Source: Desulfosporosinus sp. HMP52 (GTDB lineage: Bacteria; Bacillota; Desulfitobacteriia; Desulfitobacteriales; Desulfitobacteriaceae). From it: a stretch of DNA of 64,000 nucleotides. Shown in pieces: positions 18,692 through 29,909 of the stretch. The stretch spans positions 62,001 through 126,000 of the forward strand of contig NZ_JMGA01000016.1 of assembly GCF_000765145.1 (NCBI RefSeq), read 5' to 3'. The notes under the pieces are model-generated. The model searched no databases. It had not been told where the DNA came from and was given only the letters and a program-made list of their open reading frames with translations. Made by a program: the position numbers and the translations under genes. The number at the start of each line of letters is the position of its first letter. Position 1 is the stretch's first letter.

Positions 18692-19081
18692 CTATACCCT
18701 TCTACGTTTCGGTGGCCGACAGCCATTGTGTGGAATCGGTGTCACGTCTTTGATTAAATTTACTTCTAATCCTGCAGCTTGCAGAGCGCGAATAGCAGCT
18801 TCTCGACCAGCTCCAGGTCCTTTTACATAGCATTCAACATCTTTTAAGCCATGTTCCATTGCCACTTTGGCACAGGTTTCTGCAGCCATTTGAGCTGCAA
18901 AAGGTGTACTCTTACGAGATCCCTTAAAGCCAAGTGAACCTGCACTGGACCAGGAGAGTGCGTTCCCGCTGGTATCCGTAATGGTCACCATGGTATTGTT
19001 GAAAGTAGATTTAATATGGGCAATTCCACTTTCAATATTTTTACGTTCCCGGCGCTTTGTCCGGACAACTTTACGTGCCAT
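18692..19081 (-). CDS. rpsK: 30S ribosomal protein S11
   Basis: S11 forms part of the 30S platform at the mRNA exit. The 129-residue protein contains [24 protein letters not shown] near the N terminus and the conserved C-terminal [17 protein letters not shown]. It is spaced 11 bp from rpsD and 18 bp from rpsM. Confidence 0.99.
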   Translation of the reverse strand: MARKVVRTKRRERKNIESGIAHIKSTFNNTMVTITDTSGNALSWSSAGSLGFKGSRKSTPFAAQMAAETCAKVAMEHGLKDVECYVKGPGAGREAAIRALQAAGLEVNLIKDVTPIPHNGCRPPKRRRV

Positions 19082-19099
19082 CTCGGTTATCCCCCCTTA

Positions 19100-19471
19100 T
19101 TACTTTTTACGTTTTGCTCCAACAGTCTTAGCCGGGCCCTTACGGGTGCGGGCATTGGTCTTAGTGCGTTGACCCCTTACAGGAAGTCCACGACGATGGC
19201 GCAAGCCACGATAAGAACCAATTTCCATAAGACGTTTAATATTGAGGGAAACTTCGCGACGCAGGTCGCCTTCAATCTTATACTCTTTATCGATAACTTC
19301 CCGAAGTTTGGCTAACTCGTCATCTGACAAGTCGCGAACTCGGACATCTGGGCTTACACCGGTTTTTGCGAGAATCTTATGTGAAGTAGGTAGCCCAACT
19401 CCATAAATATAGGTTAGAGCTATCTCTAAGCGTTTCTCGCGCGGTAAATCAACTCCAGCGATACGTGCCAT
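19100..19471 (-). CDS. rpsM: 30S ribosomal protein S13
   Basis: S13 is at the head of the 30S subunit and makes intersubunit bridges. The 123-residue product has [25 protein letters not shown] at the N terminus and the basic [25 protein letters not shown] tail. It is followed by rpsK, rpsD and rpoA, the normal alpha operon order. Confidence 0.99.
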   Translation of the reverse strand: MARIAGVDLPREKRLEIALTYIYGVGLPTSHKILAKTGVSPDVRVRDLSDDELAKLREVIDKEYKIEGDLRREVSLNIKRLMEIGSYRGLRHRRGLPVRGQRTKTNARTRKGPAKTVGAKRKK

Positions 19472-19563
19472 CTAAAATTTACACCTCCACTATTTCAGTT
19501 CTGGAATAATATAAAATCGGTGCATTGGAGCTTTCTCCAATCAGCCGCGCAACCGAAACCTAA

Positions 19564-19677
19564 TTAACCTTGTCTTTGTTTGTGTTTCGGATTTTCACAG
19601 ATAATCATAACCTTACCATGGCGACGAATAATTTTACATTTTTCACAGATCTTTTTAACAGAAGGCTTTACTTTCAT
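19564..19677 (-). CDS. rpmJ: 50S ribosomal protein L36, zinc-binding form
   Basis: This 37-residue gene lies between infA and rpsM. The minus strand from the ATG at 19677 encodes [19 protein letters not shown], then a short segment ending [11 protein letters not shown] and a TAA at 19564. The CxxC-x12-C-x4-H pattern is the zinc-binding form. GGAGGG precedes the start. Confidence 0.97.
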   Translation of the reverse strand: MKVKPSVKKICEKCKIIRRHGKVMIICENPKHKQRQG

Positions 19678-19698
19678 TGTAATCCCTCCCTTTGGTCA

Positions 19699-19917
19699 TT
19701 ACTTAAACCTGTATGTGATTCTTCCTCGAGACAAATCATAGGGGGAAAGCTCCACTGTAACCCGATCTCCCGGAAGAATTCTAATAAAGTTCATCCGAAT
19801 CTTTCCTGAAACATGTGCCAACACCTTGTGTCCATTAGCCAATTCTACTTGAAACATGGCATTTGGCAACGGCTCCAAGACTTTGCCTTCAACTTCAATC
19901 ACGTCTTCTTTTGACAT
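19699..19917 (-). CDS. infA: translation initiation factor IF-1
   Basis: IF-1 binds the 30S A site during initiation. The 72-residue protein is a single OB-fold: [41 protein letters not shown] and [21 protein letters not shown]. It stands between map and rpmJ as in other Firmicutes. Confidence 0.99.
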   Translation of the reverse strand: MSKEDVIEVEGKVLEPLPNAMFQVELANGHKVLAHVSGKIRMNFIRILPGDRVTVELSPYDLSRGRITYRFK

Positions 19918-19955
19918 AATTAATTACCCCTCCTCTGGCATTCCCTGCCTCCAAC

Positions 19956-20702
19956 CTAACATCGAGTTAGAATTTCTAGGCCATTTTCCGTAATTGCTAC
20001 TGTGTGCTCGAAATGGGCCGATGGCCGGTTATCTTTCGTAACCACAGTCCAGCGATCCTTTAGCGTCTGCACTTCATACGTACCCATGTTTACCATGGGC
20101 TCAATAGCCAAGGCCATACCAACCTCGAGTCGTGGCCCCCGGCCTGGTTTGCCAAAATTCGGGATCTGGGGATCCTCATGCATGGCCTTTCCAATCCCGT
20201 GCCCAACATAATCGCGCACTACCGAAAACCCATTTGCTTCAACATGCGTTTGAACCGCATTTGAGACGTCATAAAGGCGATTGCCAACTTTCACTTGTGC
20301 TATACCCATCATTAAAGACTCTTCAGTGACTTGTAATAGTTTTTGGAGGTCTGCACCAACTTCTCCAATTGGCAGAGTCACAGCAGCATCTCCAAAAAAT
20401 CCATCTTTAAGTGCACCGCAATCTATACTGATAATATCTCCAGATTCTAGAGTCCTTAAACCCGGAATTCCATGAACTACCTGTTCATTTACTGAAGTGC
20501 AAAGCGTCGCTGGAAAACCGTTGTATCCTTTAAACGCTGGAATTGCCCCCTGAGCACGTATATATTTTTCAGCCATGCGATCAAGTTCAAGTGTCGTAAC
20601 TCCAGGCTTAGCGTGCTCACGGATTAACTCGAGAGTTTCAGCCACGATTCGTCCTGCATCACGCATTAGAACTAGCTGGCTCGCATTCTTCAGCTCAATC
20701 AT
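19956..20702 (-). CDS. map: methionine aminopeptidase, type I
   Basis: Map removes the initiator Met from nascent proteins using a dinuclear metal site. The 248-residue protein shows the metal ligands in order: the Asp pair of SIDCGALKDGFFGDAAVTLP, the His of VVRDYVGHGIGKAMHEDP, the Glu of LAIEPMVNMG, and the last Glu near FEHTVAITENG. It lacks the N-terminal zinc-finger extension. It is 5 bp downstream of adk. Confidence 0.98.
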   Translation of the reverse strand: MIELKNASQLVLMRDAGRIVAETLELIREHAKPGVTTLELDRMAEKYIRAQGAIPAFKGYNGFPATLCTSVNEQVVHGIPGLRTLESGDIISIDCGALKDGFFGDAAVTLPIGEVGADLQKLLQVTEESLMMGIAQVKVGNRLYDVSNAVQTHVEANGFSVVRDYVGHGIGKAMHEDPQIPNFGKPGRGPRLEVGMALAIEPMVNMGTYEVQTLKDRWTVVTKDNRPSAHFEHTVAITENGLEILTRC

Positions 20703-20707
20703 GCTGA

Positions 20708-21364
<657 letters not shown>

Positions 21365-22651
21365 TTATTTCATAAATCCTTGATAATGCCTCGACATAAG
21401 TTGGGATTCAATTTGTTTCATCGTATCGAGGGCAACCCCAACCACAATCAGAAGGGATGTTCCACCAAAATAGATGTTCTTGAGTCCTGTAAGTCCAATA
21501 ACTAGTGTCGGTAGGACTGCAATCAAAGCTAGAAATAAACCACCTGCGAGAGTTATACGGTTTAATACTTTTGTTAAATATTCTGCCGTTGGTCGCCCAG
21601 GTCGGAGGCCGGGGATGAATCCCCCATACTTCTTCAAGTTGTCCGCTACATCTACCGGATTAAAGGTGATAGATGTATAGAAGTACGTAAAGAATAAGAT
21701 GAGCGCACCATAAAGCAGAAGATAAGGGATTGAAGTGATACTGCCATTCATGCTGAACCATGTGTTGACAAACCTGGCAAAACCGGAAGTTGGTGTCCAA
21801 GATGCAATTGTCTGCGGAAACGCAAGCAAGGACATTGCAAAGATAACCGGAATAACCCCTGCTTGATTAACCTTTAGAGGAATATGGCTGCTTTGCCCTC
21901 CATAGACTCTACGGCCAACAACTCTCTTTGCATATTGTACAGTTACACGACGTTGCCCTTCTTGAACATAGATAACTCCTGCTGTAATAAACACTACAAT
22001 AATGAGCAATCCAATAATCGACAGTGCATTGATCTCTCCAACTCTTAACATTTCCCACAAGGATGCTAGTGCAGAAGGAACACGAGAAACAATTCCTGCA
22101 AAGATGATTAGAGAGATACCGTTTCCAATCCCCTTTTCGGTAATTGCCTCTCCAAGCCACATTAAGAAGGCTGTTCCGGCAGTTAGTACAAGTGCTATCA
22201 GTAGATAAGTCGGCCATTTCATTGCTGGGCTGGCAACATTTACAGCAGCACGTATACCGTAGGTTAAACCAAAGGCTTGGATGAATCCAAGAGCAACGGT
22301 ACTATACCTAGTATACTGCGTTATCTTCTTACGTCCAAAGTCGCCCTCTTTAGAGAGACGCTCAAGGGTGGGAATGACGATGGTCAAAAGCTGAAGAATG
22401 ATGGAAGCAGTAATATAGGGAGTAATGCTAAGTGCGAAAACAGAGAGACTTTTGAATGAGCCTCCTGAGATCGTGTCCATAAAGTTCATCATGGCTCCTG
22501 ATCCGAACATCTGATTTAGAAGTTCACGATCAATAAAGGGAGTTGGAATATGTGCCCCGATTCTAAAAATCAAGAACATCAACAAAGTATAACCGATTTT
22601 CTTCCTGAGATCCGCTACATTCCATGCATTCTTCAGGGAATCGACACTCAT
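21365..22651 (-). CDS. secY: protein translocase subunit SecY
   Basis: SecY is the pore subunit of the SecYEG translocon. The 428-residue protein has ten predicted transmembrane segments. It opens with LKNAWNVADLRKKIGYTLLMFLIFRIGAHIPTP and includes the typical SLSVFALSITPYITASIILQLL (helix 2) and FNPVDVADNLKKYGGFIPGLRPGRPTAEYL (cytoplasmic loop near helix 8/9). It is the penultimate part of the spc operon before adk-map. Confidence 0.99.
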   Translation of the reverse strand: MSVDSLKNAWNVADLRKKIGYTLLMFLIFRIGAHIPTPFIDRELLNQMFGSGAMMNFMDTISGGSFKSLSVFALSITPYITASIILQLLTIVIPTLERLSKEGDFGRKKITQYTRYSTVALGFIQAFGLTYGIRAAVNVASPAMKWPTYLLIALVLTAGTAFLMWLGEAITEKGIGNGISLIIFAGIVSRVPSALASLWEMLRVGEINALSIIGLLIIVVFITAGVIYVQEGQRRVTVQYAKRVVGRRVYGGQSSHIPLKVNQAGVIPVIFAMSLLAFPQTIASWTPTSGFARFVNTWFSMNGSITSIPYLLLYGALILFFTYFYTSITFNPVDVADNLKKYGGFIPGLRPGRPTAEYLTKVLNRITLAGGLFLALIAVLPTLVIGLTGLKNIYFGGTSLLIVVGVALDTMKQIESQLMSRHYQGFMK

Positions 22652-22652
22652 A

Positions 22653-23093
22653 CTATTCCACCTCTACTTTTCCACCCGCCGCAACTATCTTCTTTGCCGC
22701 TGCTGGGCTGACTTTGTCAATTTTGACGGTCAGAGCTTTGGTCAAATCCCCAGTTGCAAGAATCTTCACGCCATCCTTAACAGCTTTGATTAAACCGATT
22801 TCAAAGAGGCTTTCAATCGTAACTTCAGATCCGTCCTCAAAACGTTCTAAGTCACGAACATTCAATGCAATTATTTCTTTTCTTGAGATATTTTTAAAGC
22901 CGCGTTTGGGCATCCTGCGAAACAATGGATTTTGTCCACCTTCAAAACCAGGACGTACTCCGCCACCAGCTCGCGAATTCTGACCTTTGTGTCCTTTACC
23001 GGACGTTTTGCCATGTCCGGAGCCAATTCCACGGCCTAAACGCTTAGGGGCATGTGTTGATCCCTCAGCAGGCTTTAGTTCATGCAGTTTCAT
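22653..23093 (-). CDS. rplO: 50S ribosomal protein L15
   Basis: The 146-residue L15 begins [22 protein letters not shown], followed by the Gly-rich [18 protein letters not shown] loop that penetrates 23S rRNA. I start at the ATG at 23093: AAGGAGG lies about 11 nt upstream, and the GTG at 23105 would touch that ribosome site. It ends 1 bp before secY. Confidence 0.98.
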   Translation of the reverse strand: MKLHELKPAEGSTHAPKRLGRGIGSGHGKTSGKGHKGQNSRAGGGVRPGFEGGQNPLFRRMPKRGFKNISRKEIIALNVRDLERFEDGSEVTIESLFEIGLIKAVKDGVKILATGDLTKALTVKIDKVSPAAAKKIVAAGGKVEVE

Positions 23094-23111
23094 GCTGACC
23101 CACACCTCCTT

Positions 23112-23294
23112 TTATTGAGCTAGTGTTTCTACCGTAACCAAATGCATGCATTTGCGAACCATTCCTAGAATTCCAGGACTGTCCTCATGAATTGCACTTG
23201 ATCCTACTTTTCCTAAGCCGAGTGCTTGTAACACTTTGTGCTGTGCTTGTGAATAACCGATTGGGCTCTTTGTCAGTGTCACTTTGATTTTCAT
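23112..23294 (-). CDS. rpmD: 50S ribosomal protein L30
   Basis: The 60-residue protein is the short bacterial L30: [31 protein letters not shown], then [12 protein letters not shown]. It lies between rpsE and rplO in the spc operon. Confidence 0.98.
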   Translation of the reverse strand: MKIKVTLTKSPIGYSQAQHKVLQALGLGKVGSSAIHEDSPGILGMVRKCMHLVTVETLAQ

Positions 23295-23306
23295 GACCGA
23301 ACCTCC

Positions 23307-23807
23307 TTAACCTAGAACTTCTGCTACGGTCTTGCCTCGGAGTTTGGCAATCTCTTCTGGACGCTTAAGAGATTTTAAGGCTGTCATCGTCGCATTAACC
23401 ATATTATGCGCATTAGCTGAACCCAATGACTTCGCTAAGATGTCATGAACTCCAGCAACCTCTAGAACTGCACGAACAGCTCCGCCTGCAATAACTCCAG
23501 TACCTTTTGAAGCCGGCTTTAACATTACTTGTCCTGCACCAAAAACTCCGATGATAGGATGAGTAATAGTAGTTCCGTGCATAGGAACACTGATGAGGTT
23601 CTTTTTAGCATCTTCAATTCCTTTACGAATTGCCTCAGGAACTTCTCCAGCTTTCCCCAGTCCAGCACCAACACGTCCGTTGCCGTCTCCGACTACAACA
23701 AGAGCGCTAAAGCTAAAGCGGCGTCCACCTTTTACAACTTTGGCCACACGGGCAATATGAACAACCTTTTCAATCATGTCTGATTTATTAGCTTCGAACT
23801 TCGCCAA
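23307..23807 (-). CDS. rpsE: 30S ribosomal protein S5
   Basis: S5 takes part in decoding accuracy. The 166-residue form starts at a TTG at 23807 ([10 protein letters not shown]), 10 nt behind AGGAGG. A TTG at 23831 lies upstream in frame, but using it would put the ribosome site inside the gene. The S5 N-terminal dsRNA-binding domain ([29 protein letters not shown]) and C-terminal domain (GHA-type [25 protein letters not shown]) are complete. Confidence 0.97.
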   Translation of the reverse strand: MAKFEANKSDMIEKVVHIARVAKVVKGGRRFSFSALVVVGDGNGRVGAGLGKAGEVPEAIRKGIEDAKKNLISVPMHGTTITHPIIGVFGAGQVMLKPASKGTGVIAGGAVRAVLEVAGVHDILAKSLGSANAHNMVNATMTALKSLKRPEEIAKLRGKTVAEVLG

Positions 23808-23833
23808 TTTGAAAATTCCTCCTTTACCCAAGC

Positions 23834-24202
23834 TTAGAAGCTAAGTCCAGCTTCTCGCGCTGATTCCGCTAATGCTGAGATTCGGCCGTGATAAACATTT
23901 CCTCCACGATCGAATACTACTTTCGTAATTCCTTTTTCAAGAGCCTTCTTCGCAACTAGTTCGCCAACCTTTTGAGCGCCAGCGGTGTTTCCGCCTGACA
24001 ATTCTGCTGCTTTGAACTCTGGGTCGAGTGAAGAAGCCGCAACAAGTGTTACTCCGAGCTCGTCATTAATTACTTGAGCATAGATATGATTCAAGCTCCG
24101 AAACACTGCTAAGCGAGGACGCTCGGCAACTCCGACTACATTCTTACGAATACTCTTATGCTTTTTCATGCGAATTGCCTTACGATCAATGCGCTTTATC
24201 AA
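23834..24202 (-). CDS. rplR: 50S ribosomal protein L18
   Basis: L18 binds 5S rRNA with L5. The 122-residue form starts at a TTG at 24202 ([19 protein letters not shown] follows), 10 nt after AGGAG. The GTG at 24211 lies 1 nt from that site. The conserved [18 protein letters not shown] and [27 protein letters not shown] are present. Confidence 0.96.
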   Translation of the reverse strand: MIKRIDRKAIRMKKHKSIRKNVVGVAERPRLAVFRSLNHIYAQVINDELGVTLVAASSLDPEFKAAELSGGNTAGAQKVGELVAKKALEKGITKVVFDRGGNVYHGRISALAESAREAGLSF

Positions 24203-24256
24203 AGGGAACACACTCCTTTCACGTTGGCAAGAGATTTTGCCCTTGCCTAGTTTTTA

Positions 24257-24811
24257 TTACTTCTTACCGCCTTTTTTACCACCGGTCTTACCAACCTTAC
24301 GACGGATTATTTCACCTTCGTATTTAATCCCCTTGCCTTTGTAAGGCTCAGGCAGTCGCTCTGAACGTACAATAGCGGCAAAAGCACCTACGAGCTCTTT
24401 ATCCATCCCTTTGATCAAAATCTTGTTAGGTGCCGGGACATCAAAGTCAATTCCTTCAAAAGGAGTAAGCTCTACCGGGTGAGATTTTCCTACGGTTAAA
24501 ACTAGCTTGTTTCCTTGCTTTGCAGCACGATATCCAACCCCGACCATGTCGAGACCCTTCGTAAAACCGTTCGTAACACCTTCCACCATGTTGGCAATCA
24601 GGGTACGAGTCAGTCCATGCAGAGAGCGGCTTAGGGGTTGATCATCTGGCCGTGCAACAATGATTTGCGAGTTTTCCACGGAAATGTTCATTAATGAATG
24701 GAGTTCCCTGGTTAATGAACCTTTTGGTCCGCTAACTGTAACAACGTTATTCTCTATTTTGAAGTCCACACCACTGGGGATGCCAATGGGGCGCTTGCCA
24801 ATTCTGGACAT
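24257..24811 (-). CDS. rplF: 50S ribosomal protein L6
   Basis: The 184-residue L6 has two duplicated domains: [20 protein letters not shown] at the start, and the C-terminal signature [24 protein letters not shown]. The tail GGKKGGKK is Lys/Gly-rich. It is placed between rpsH and rplR. Confidence 0.98.
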   Translation of the reverse strand: MSRIGKRPIGIPSGVDFKIENNVVTVSGPKGSLTRELHSLMNISVENSQIIVARPDDQPLSRSLHGLTRTLIANMVEGVTNGFTKGLDMVGVGYRAAKQGNKLVLTVGKSHPVELTPFEGIDFDVPAPNKILIKGMDKELVGAFAAIVRSERLPEPYKGKGIKYEGEIIRRKVGKTGGKKGGKK

Positions 24812-24832
24812 TCACTGCACCTCCGTTGAAAA

Positions 24833-25231
24833 TTACCAAATGTAGGAGATTACTTCTCCGCCTAGGCCCTCTTTGCGAGCATTTCTATCAGTCATTATCC
24901 CCTTAGAAGTGGAGATAATTGCGATTCCGAGTCCTCCAAGAACTTTAGGGATTTCATCCTTCTTCGCATATACACGAAGTCCTGGACGGCTTATCCGTTT
25001 TAGCCCTGTAATAACACGCTCGCGATTTGGTCCATATTTCAAATACATACGAATCACGCCTTGTTTATCGTCGGCAATATATTCTACGTCCTTGATATAC
25101 CCTTCTGCTTTGAGCAGTTCCGCAAGCTCTCTCTTAATACGAGATGCTGGCACCTCAACTTTATCGTGGTAAACCATTCCAGCGTTGCGGATACGAGTTA
25201 AAAAATCTGCTATCGGATCTGACATTGACAC
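24833..25231 (-). CDS. rpsH: 30S ribosomal protein S8
   Basis: S8 binds helix 21 of 16S rRNA and in many bacteria represses the spc operon. The 132-residue protein shows [22 protein letters not shown] near the N terminus and [26 protein letters not shown] at the end. A GTG at 25231 and an ATG at 25225 are both possible starts; the GTG is better spaced from GGGGG. Confidence 0.98.
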   Translation of the reverse strand: MSMSDPIADFLTRIRNAGMVYHDKVEVPASRIKRELAELLKAEGYIKDVEYIADDKQGVIRMYLKYGPNRERVITGLKRISRPGLRVYAKKDEIPKVLGGLGIAIISTSKGIMTDRNARKEGLGGEVISYIW

Positions 25232-25259
25232 TTAAGTCGTCCCCCTTCCTTACAATGTT

Positions 25260-25445
25260 TTACCAACTGGCCTTCGTGACTCCAGGAAGTTCCCCTTTGT
25301 GAGCTAACTCCCGGAAGCAAATCCGGCATATTCCGAATTTCCGCATGTAAGCATGGGGACGTCCACAAAGCTTGCATCGGTTATGCGAACGCACTGCGAA
25401 TTTTTGTCCACGATTTTGGCGGACAACCATTGATGTCTTAGCCAC
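25260..25445 (-). CDS. rpsN: 30S ribosomal protein S14, zinc-binding type
   Basis: The 61-residue protein is the short zinc-ribbon S14: CKLC at about residues 24-27 and CRIC at 40-43. It ends with the conserved [16 protein letters not shown]. The longer zinc-free S14 is not seen in this window. Confidence 0.98.
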   Translation of the reverse strand: MAKTSMVVRQNRGQKFAVRSHNRCKLCGRPHAYMRKFGICRICFRELAHKGELPGVTKASW

Positions 25446-25465
25446 GTTCTCGAACCTCCTTTTCT

Positions 25466-26005
25466 CTAATCACGGTACGGCATTCCGAATCCACGAAGCA
25501 ATTCACGTGCCTCTTCATCGGTTTTTGCCGTTGTTACAAAGACTACATCCATTCCACGGAGCTTATCGATCTTATCGTACTCTATTTCAGGAAAGATCAG
25601 TTGCTCCTTAATTCCTAACGTGTAGTTGCCACGTCCGTCAAACGCCTTTGCTGAAATACCGCGGAAGTCACGAACACGAGGCAAGGCTACGTTTAAAAGA
25701 CGATCCATGAATTCATACATACGTTGACCACGTAAGGTCACTTTACATCCAATGGGCATTCCTTCGCGAAGCTTAAACGCCGCAATGGACTTCTTAGCCC
25801 GGGTAACGATCGGCTTTTGCCCAGCAATTTTCATAAGATCTCCAACAGCAGAATCAATAGCCTTGGAGTTTTGAACAGCTTCACCGACACCCATGTTGAT
25901 AACGATTTTATCAACTCTAGGAATTTGCATTACATTTTTATAAGCAAACTTCTGCTGTAGAGCAGGAGCAATTTCGTTTAGGTATCTATCATGCAGACGA
26001 GCCAC
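25466..26005 (-). CDS. rplE: 50S ribosomal protein L5
   Basis: L5 anchors 5S rRNA in the central protuberance. The 179-residue product contains [53 protein letters not shown] and the C-terminal [28 protein letters not shown]. Its neighbours are rplX and rpsN. Confidence 0.99.
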   Translation of the reverse strand: MARLHDRYLNEIAPALQQKFAYKNVMQIPRVDKIVINMGVGEAVQNSKAIDSAVGDLMKIAGQKPIVTRAKKSIAAFKLREGMPIGCKVTLRGQRMYEFMDRLLNVALPRVRDFRGISAKAFDGRGNYTLGIKEQLIFPEIEYDKIDKLRGMDVVFVTTAKTDEEARELLRGFGMPYRD

Positions 26006-26025
26006 TAAGGTCCCTCCTTTCGCGA

Positions 26026-26379
26026 TTAGTGTTTATCCGGAAGAGTCTCACCGCAATGTTTACACACGCGGAATTTTCCTTCTTCAGTTACCTTAAAGCT
26101 CACACGAGTCACGGATTTGCACTCTTGACAATATAACATTACATTTGAGCTGGCCATAGGAGCTTCTTTCGAAACAATGCCGCCTTGAGGCATGCTTTGA
26201 GAGGGTTTAGTATGACGTTTTACCATATTAGCCTTCTCAACAACGACTCGGCCCTTTTTACGAATTACATCAATGACTTTGCCCTTTTTACCAGCATCCT
26301 TGCCGCTGATCACCATGACGTAGTCACCTTTTTTTACGTGTATCTTATTAGGTTGTACCTTATGCTTAGTAGCAGCCAC
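26026..26379 (-). CDS. rplX: 50S ribosomal protein L24 with C-terminal zinc ribbon
   Basis: L24 initiates 50S assembly. The 117-residue protein has the KOW motif ([25 protein letters not shown]) and [24 protein letters not shown]. The C-terminal part adds CQEC and CKHC pairs (about residues 86-89 and 106-109), giving a zinc-ribbon version that Bacillus L24 lacks. I chose the GTG at 26379, which has GGAGGTG 6 nt upstream; the longer frame would include the ribosome site. Confidence 0.96.
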   Translation of the reverse strand: MAATKHKVQPNKIHVKKGDYVMVISGKDAGKKGKVIDVIRKKGRVVVEKANMVKRHTKPSQSMPQGGIVSKEAPMASSNVMLYCQECKSVTRVSFKVTEEGKFRVCKHCGETLPDKH

Positions 26380-26406
26380 TTTCTTCACCTCCACCCATCA
26401 TGGGTC

Positions 26407-26772
26407 TTAGATAACTTCCGGTGCTAAGGAAATAATTTTCATGTAGTTATCCCGCAGCTCACGTGCTACTGGTCCAAAGATACGAGTACCGCGAGGGCTC
26501 TTGTCATCTTTAATCAGTACAGCTGCATTTTCGCTAAACCGAATATAGGATCCGTCGCTGCGGCGAATTTCTTTCGTTGTCCGCACTACAACAGCTTTGA
26601 CGACGTCTCCCTTTTTAACAACGCCCCCAGGCGTTGCTTGTTTAACAGAAGCTACAATAATATCTCCAATCGTTGCATATCGACGCATTGATCCGCCGAG
26701 CACACGAATACACATCAACTCTTTAGCCCCTGAGTTGTCGCCAACTCTAAGCCTAGTTTGTACCTGGATCAT
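26407..26772 (-). CDS. rplN: 50S ribosomal protein L14
   Basis: L14 forms intersubunit bridges. The 121-residue protein starts [20 protein letters not shown] and contains [26 protein letters not shown] and [26 protein letters not shown]. Flanked by rpsQ and rplX. Confidence 0.99.
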   Translation of the reverse strand: MIQVQTRLRVGDNSGAKELMCIRVLGGSMRRYATIGDIIVASVKQATPGGVVKKGDVVKAVVVRTTKEIRRSDGSYIRFSENAAVLIKDDKSPRGTRIFGPVARELRDNYMKIISLAPEVI

Positions 26773-26804
26773 TCCATTGACCCCCTTCCGAACAAATATC
26801 AGAT

Positions 26805-27065
26805 TTAGAGAGCAACTGATCTCTCAGTTATCTCAACTACGCGCCAGCACTTATCTTTACTTAAGTGGCGAGTTTCCATGATCGTGACAGTGTCCCCGAT
26901 ACGGGCTTCATTGTTCTCGTCATGAGCCTTATATTTTTTCGTTCGTGTAATTGATTTTTTGTAGATCGGATGACTCTCCGTTATTTCAACTAACACAACG
27001 ACAGTTTTGTTCATTTTGTCGCTGACAACTTTGCCAGATCGAACTTTACGTTGGGCTCTTTCCAC
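26805..27065 (-). CDS. rpsQ: 30S ribosomal protein S17
   Basis: The 86-residue S17 has [22 protein letters not shown] and the signature [15 protein letters not shown]-type segment near the C terminus. It follows rpmC by 23 bp. Confidence 0.98.
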   Translation of the reverse strand: MERAQRKVRSGKVVSDKMNKTVVVLVEITESHPIYKKSITRTKKYKAHDENNEARIGDTVTIMETRHLSKDKCWRVVEITERSVAL

Positions 27066-27088
27066 GTTAGAATGCCTCCTTTCTCGCC

Positions 27089-27292
27089 TTAGGCACGTTC
27101 AATCTTCAACTCACGCTCTCGAAGAATCGTTTTACCGCGGGCTATTCCTTTGCGGACTTCACGAATTCGCATCGGGTTATCTAATTGTCCCGTTGCTAAC
27201 TGGAAACGCAAATTAAACAGTTCTGTTTTAAACTCGTCGATTTCCTTTAGTACTTCTTCATTTGTTAAATCACGGAAATCTTTAGTTTTCAT
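27089..27292 (-). CDS. rpmC: 50S ribosomal protein L29
   Basis: L29 surrounds the exit tunnel. The 67-residue form [20 protein letters not shown] is chosen from a longer frame because AGAAGGAGGTGA directly precedes the ATG at 27292. The start lies inside the last codons of rplP (11-bp overlap), so coupling is likely. [26 protein letters not shown] is the family signature. Confidence 0.97.
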   Translation of the reverse strand: MKTKDFRDLTNEEVLKEIDEFKTELFNLRFQLATGQLDNPMRIREVRKGIARGKTILRERELKIERA

Positions 27293-27719
27293 TTGCGTCA
27301 CCTCCTTCTTGATCTGCACGAGCAACGAACTTGCACTTGATAGGGAGTTTATGCATAGCAAGACGTAATGCCTCACGGGCTTGTTCCTCGGTTACGCCGT
27401 TTAATTCAAACATTACACGGCCTGGCTTTACAACAGCTACCCAGTACTCCGGTGAACCTTTACCACTACCCATACGTGTTTCAGCAGGCTTAGCTGTAAT
27501 AGGTTTGTCCGGGAATATTTTAATCCAAACTTGACCACCACGTTTAATGTAACGTGTCATGGCAATACGAGCTGCCTCGATTTGACGGTTAGTGATCCAG
27601 CCTGCTTCCATTGCCATAAGACCGTATTCACCAAACGTAATTTTATTTCCTCGTGTAGCCTTTCCTGTTAAGCGTCCACGATGTTGTTTCCGATGTTTCA
27701 CTCTGGTTGGGACTAGCAT
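27282..27719 (-). CDS. rplP: 50S ribosomal protein L16
   Basis: L16 contacts the A-site tRNA. The 145-residue product begins [24 protein letters not shown] and has the conserved [20 protein letters not shown]. The C-terminal [11 protein letters not shown] tail overlaps the rpmC start. Its ATG directly follows the rpsC stop codon. Confidence 0.98.
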   Translation of the reverse strand: MLVPTRVKHRKQHRGRLTGKATRGNKITFGEYGLMAMEAGWITNRQIEAARIAMTRYIKRGGQVWIKIFPDKPITAKPAETRMGSGKGSPEYWVAVVKPGRVMFELNGVTEEQAREALRLAMHKLPIKCKFVARADQEGGDANEN

Positions 27720-28382
27720 CTAGTTTCCTCCTTCCACCTGAGCGACGACCTTCTTGGCGGGAAGAACTTCACCTTTATAAATCCAAACTTTGATACCAAT
27801 TTTTCCATACGTGGTATTTGCTTCGGCAAATCCGTAATCAATATCTGCACGTAGGGTGTGAAGGGGTACTTTTCCCTCATGATACCATTCAGTTCGGGCA
27901 ATTTCGGCTCCTGCCAAACGGCCGCTGCATTGAATTTTAATACCTTGAGCGCCCTGTCTCATTGTCCGACCAACTGTTTGCTTCATTGCACGACGGAAGG
28001 ATACACGCTTCTCAAGTTGTAATGCAATGTTTTCTGAAACCAGTTGTGCGTCAAGTTCAGGCTTTTTGATTTCAACGATATTTACAGCTACTTGCTTGCC
28101 AGTGATGGCTTCAAGTTGTTTGCGTAAGTTTTCGACTTCTGTACCGCCACGTCCGATAACAATACCGGGTTTTGCAGCATAAACAGATACCTTAACTCGG
28201 CTAGCTGCCCTTTCGATTTCAACTTTAGGGCATCCTGCTTGTTTAAGTTTATTTTTGACGAACTCACGAATCTTCAGGTCCTCATGAAGAAGTTCCATGT
28301 AGTTCTTATCTGCATACCAACGGCTTTCCCAGTCCCGGATGATTCCGACGCGGAGGCCTTTGGGATTTACCTTTTGACCCAC
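27720..28382 (-). CDS. rpsC: 30S ribosomal protein S3
   Basis: S3 lines the mRNA entry tunnel. The 220-residue protein starts with GTG and reads [22 protein letters not shown]. The KH domain is at about residues 60-105 ([24 protein letters not shown]), and the C-terminal S3 domain includes [32 protein letters not shown]. Confidence 0.99.
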   Translation of the reverse strand: MGQKVNPKGLRVGIIRDWESRWYADKNYMELLHEDLKIREFVKNKLKQAGCPKVEIERAASRVKVSVYAAKPGIVIGRGGTEVENLRKQLEAITGKQVAVNIVEIKKPELDAQLVSENIALQLEKRVSFRRAMKQTVGRTMRQGAQGIKIQCSGRLAGAEIARTEWYHEGKVPLHTLRADIDYGFAEANTTYGKIGIKVWIYKGEVLPAKKVVAQVEGGN

Positions 28383-28385
28383 AGC

Positions 28386-28727
28386 TTAGCCCTCCTTCTT
28401 CTCGCCTACGACCACAGTTATGTGACTCGTCCGTTTCCGGATTTGGTCAGCACGTCCCATAGCCCGAGGCTTGATACGTTTTAAAGTCGGTCCTTGATCC
28501 ACACATATTTCTGTAACATACAGTTCATCAGCATTCATGTCGTAGTTATGCCCCGCATTCGCGACTGCAGACTTCAGTACTTTAGTCACATCGTCAGTTG
28601 ACCCTTTAGCGGTAAACTGAAGGATTGCGAATGCATCACTGACTTTCTTGCCACGAATCAAATTAACAACTTGGCGTACCTTACGAGGAGAGATACGTAC
28701 ATATTTTGCCACTGCTTTTGCTTGCAT
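28386..28727 (-). CDS. rplV: 50S ribosomal protein L22
   Basis: L22 extends a loop into the exit tunnel. The 113-residue product has [23 protein letters not shown] and the tunnel loop with [26 protein letters not shown]. Neighbours are rpsS and rpsC. Confidence 0.99.
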   Translation of the reverse strand: MQAKAVAKYVRISPRKVRQVVNLIRGKKVSDAFAILQFTAKGSTDDVTKVLKSAVANAGHNYDMNADELYVTEICVDQGPTLKRIKPRAMGRADQIRKRTSHITVVVGEKKEG

Positions 28728-28748
28728 GTGCCTTAACCTCCTCTCGAA

Positions 28749-29030
28749 TTATCGTAAGCCGCTGGATTTTTCACTGCCAGCATGGCCCTTATAGGTGCGT
28801 GTAGGCGAAAACTCTCCTAGTTTATGACCAACCATGTCTTCTGTAACATAGATAGGAACATGTTTTCGTCCATCGTGAACCGCAATGGTGAGTCCGACCA
28901 TTTGCGGGAAAATTGTTGAGCGTCTGGACCACGTCTTAATAACGCGCTTGTCACCTGATTCGTTCATTGCTTCTACACGTTCAAGTAAACGAGCTTCGAC
29001 GAAAGGTCCTTTTTTAAGAGATCTGCTCAT
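28749..29030 (-). CDS. rpsS: 30S ribosomal protein S19
   Basis: The 93-residue S19 starts [20 protein letters not shown] and contains [24 protein letters not shown] and the [15 protein letters not shown] segment. It follows rplB by 18 bp. Confidence 0.99.
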   Translation of the reverse strand: MSRSLKKGPFVEARLLERVEAMNESGDKRVIKTWSRRSTIFPQMVGLTIAVHDGRKHVPIYVTEDMVGHKLGEFSPTRTYKGHAGSEKSSGLR

Positions 29031-29048
29031 TCATGGGCCTCCTTTCGA

Positions 29049-29876
29049 CTACTTACTGCGCCGCTTCACAATAAAGCGATTCGACGGATTCTTTTTCTTT
29101 CGGGTCTTAGCACCCAGTGCAGGTTTACCCCAAGGTGTACATGGGTTGCGGCCAATCGAGTTACGGCCTTCTCCACCACCGTGTGGGTGGTCACAAGGAT
29201 TCATAACAGATCCACGAACAGTTGGGCGAATACCCATCCAGCGTGATCTTCCCGCTTTACCAACATTAATGTTTTCATGGTCGAGATTTCCGACTTCACC
29301 GATTGTTGCTCTGCACTCAATACGGATCATTCTCATTTCGCCTGATGGAAGTCTTAAAGTAGCATATGAACCTTCTTTAGCCATAAGTTGGGCTGATCCA
29401 CCAGCTGAGCGAACCATTTGCGCGCCCTTGCCAGGCTTCATCTCAATGTTGTGCAACACTGTACCAACCGGGATATTCAGAAGCGGAAGTGCATTCCCTA
29501 CTTTAATGTCTGCATCCGGACCGGATACAACGATTTGATCAACATGTAATCCGTTCGGTGCTAAAATATAGGATTTAAAGCCATCTTGATAATACAATAA
29601 CGCAATATTAGCAGAACGATTTGGATCGTATTCGATGCTCGCTACTCGAGCAGGAATTCCGTCTTTATTACGTTTAAAGTCAATAACACGATACTTACGT
29701 TTATGTCCGCCGCCTTTATGGCGTACACTTAAACGGCCATCGTTATTGCGACCCGCTTTTTTAGTCAGTGATTTGACTAATGAGCGTTCTGGTTCAGTTC
29801 TAGTCAGCTCTTCAAAAGTCGAAACAGTCATGTTACGACGACTTGGAGAGGTTGGTTTAAACGTCTTTATTGCCAT
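29049..29876 (-). CDS. rplB: 50S ribosomal protein L2
   Basis: L2 is required for subunit joining and peptidyl transfer. The 275-residue protein shows the N-terminal [16 protein letters not shown], the [20 protein letters not shown] loop, and the conserved [19 protein letters not shown], with its critical His, near residue 230. Placed between rplW and rpsS in the S10 operon. Confidence 0.99.
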   Translation of the reverse strand: MAIKTFKPTSPSRRNMTVSTFEELTRTEPERSLVKSLTKKAGRNNDGRLSVRHKGGGHKRKYRVIDFKRNKDGIPARVASIEYDPNRSANIALLYYQDGFKSYILAPNGLHVDQIVVSGPDADIKVGNALPLLNIPVGTVLHNIEMKPGKGAQMVRSAGGSAQLMAKEGSYATLRLPSGEMRMIRIECRATIGEVGNLDHENINVGKAGRSRWMGIRPTVRGSVMNPCDHPHGGGEGRNSIGRNPCTPWGKPALGAKTRKKKNPSNRFIVKRRSK

Positions 29877-29909
29877 AGGTCTTCCTTATCCTCCTTTGCT
29901 TCAAGCTGC

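Noticed and set aside
28885-29538. 217-codon plus-strand ORF
   Set aside because: It lies wholly antisense to rpsS/rplB, which are certain, and shows no family features.
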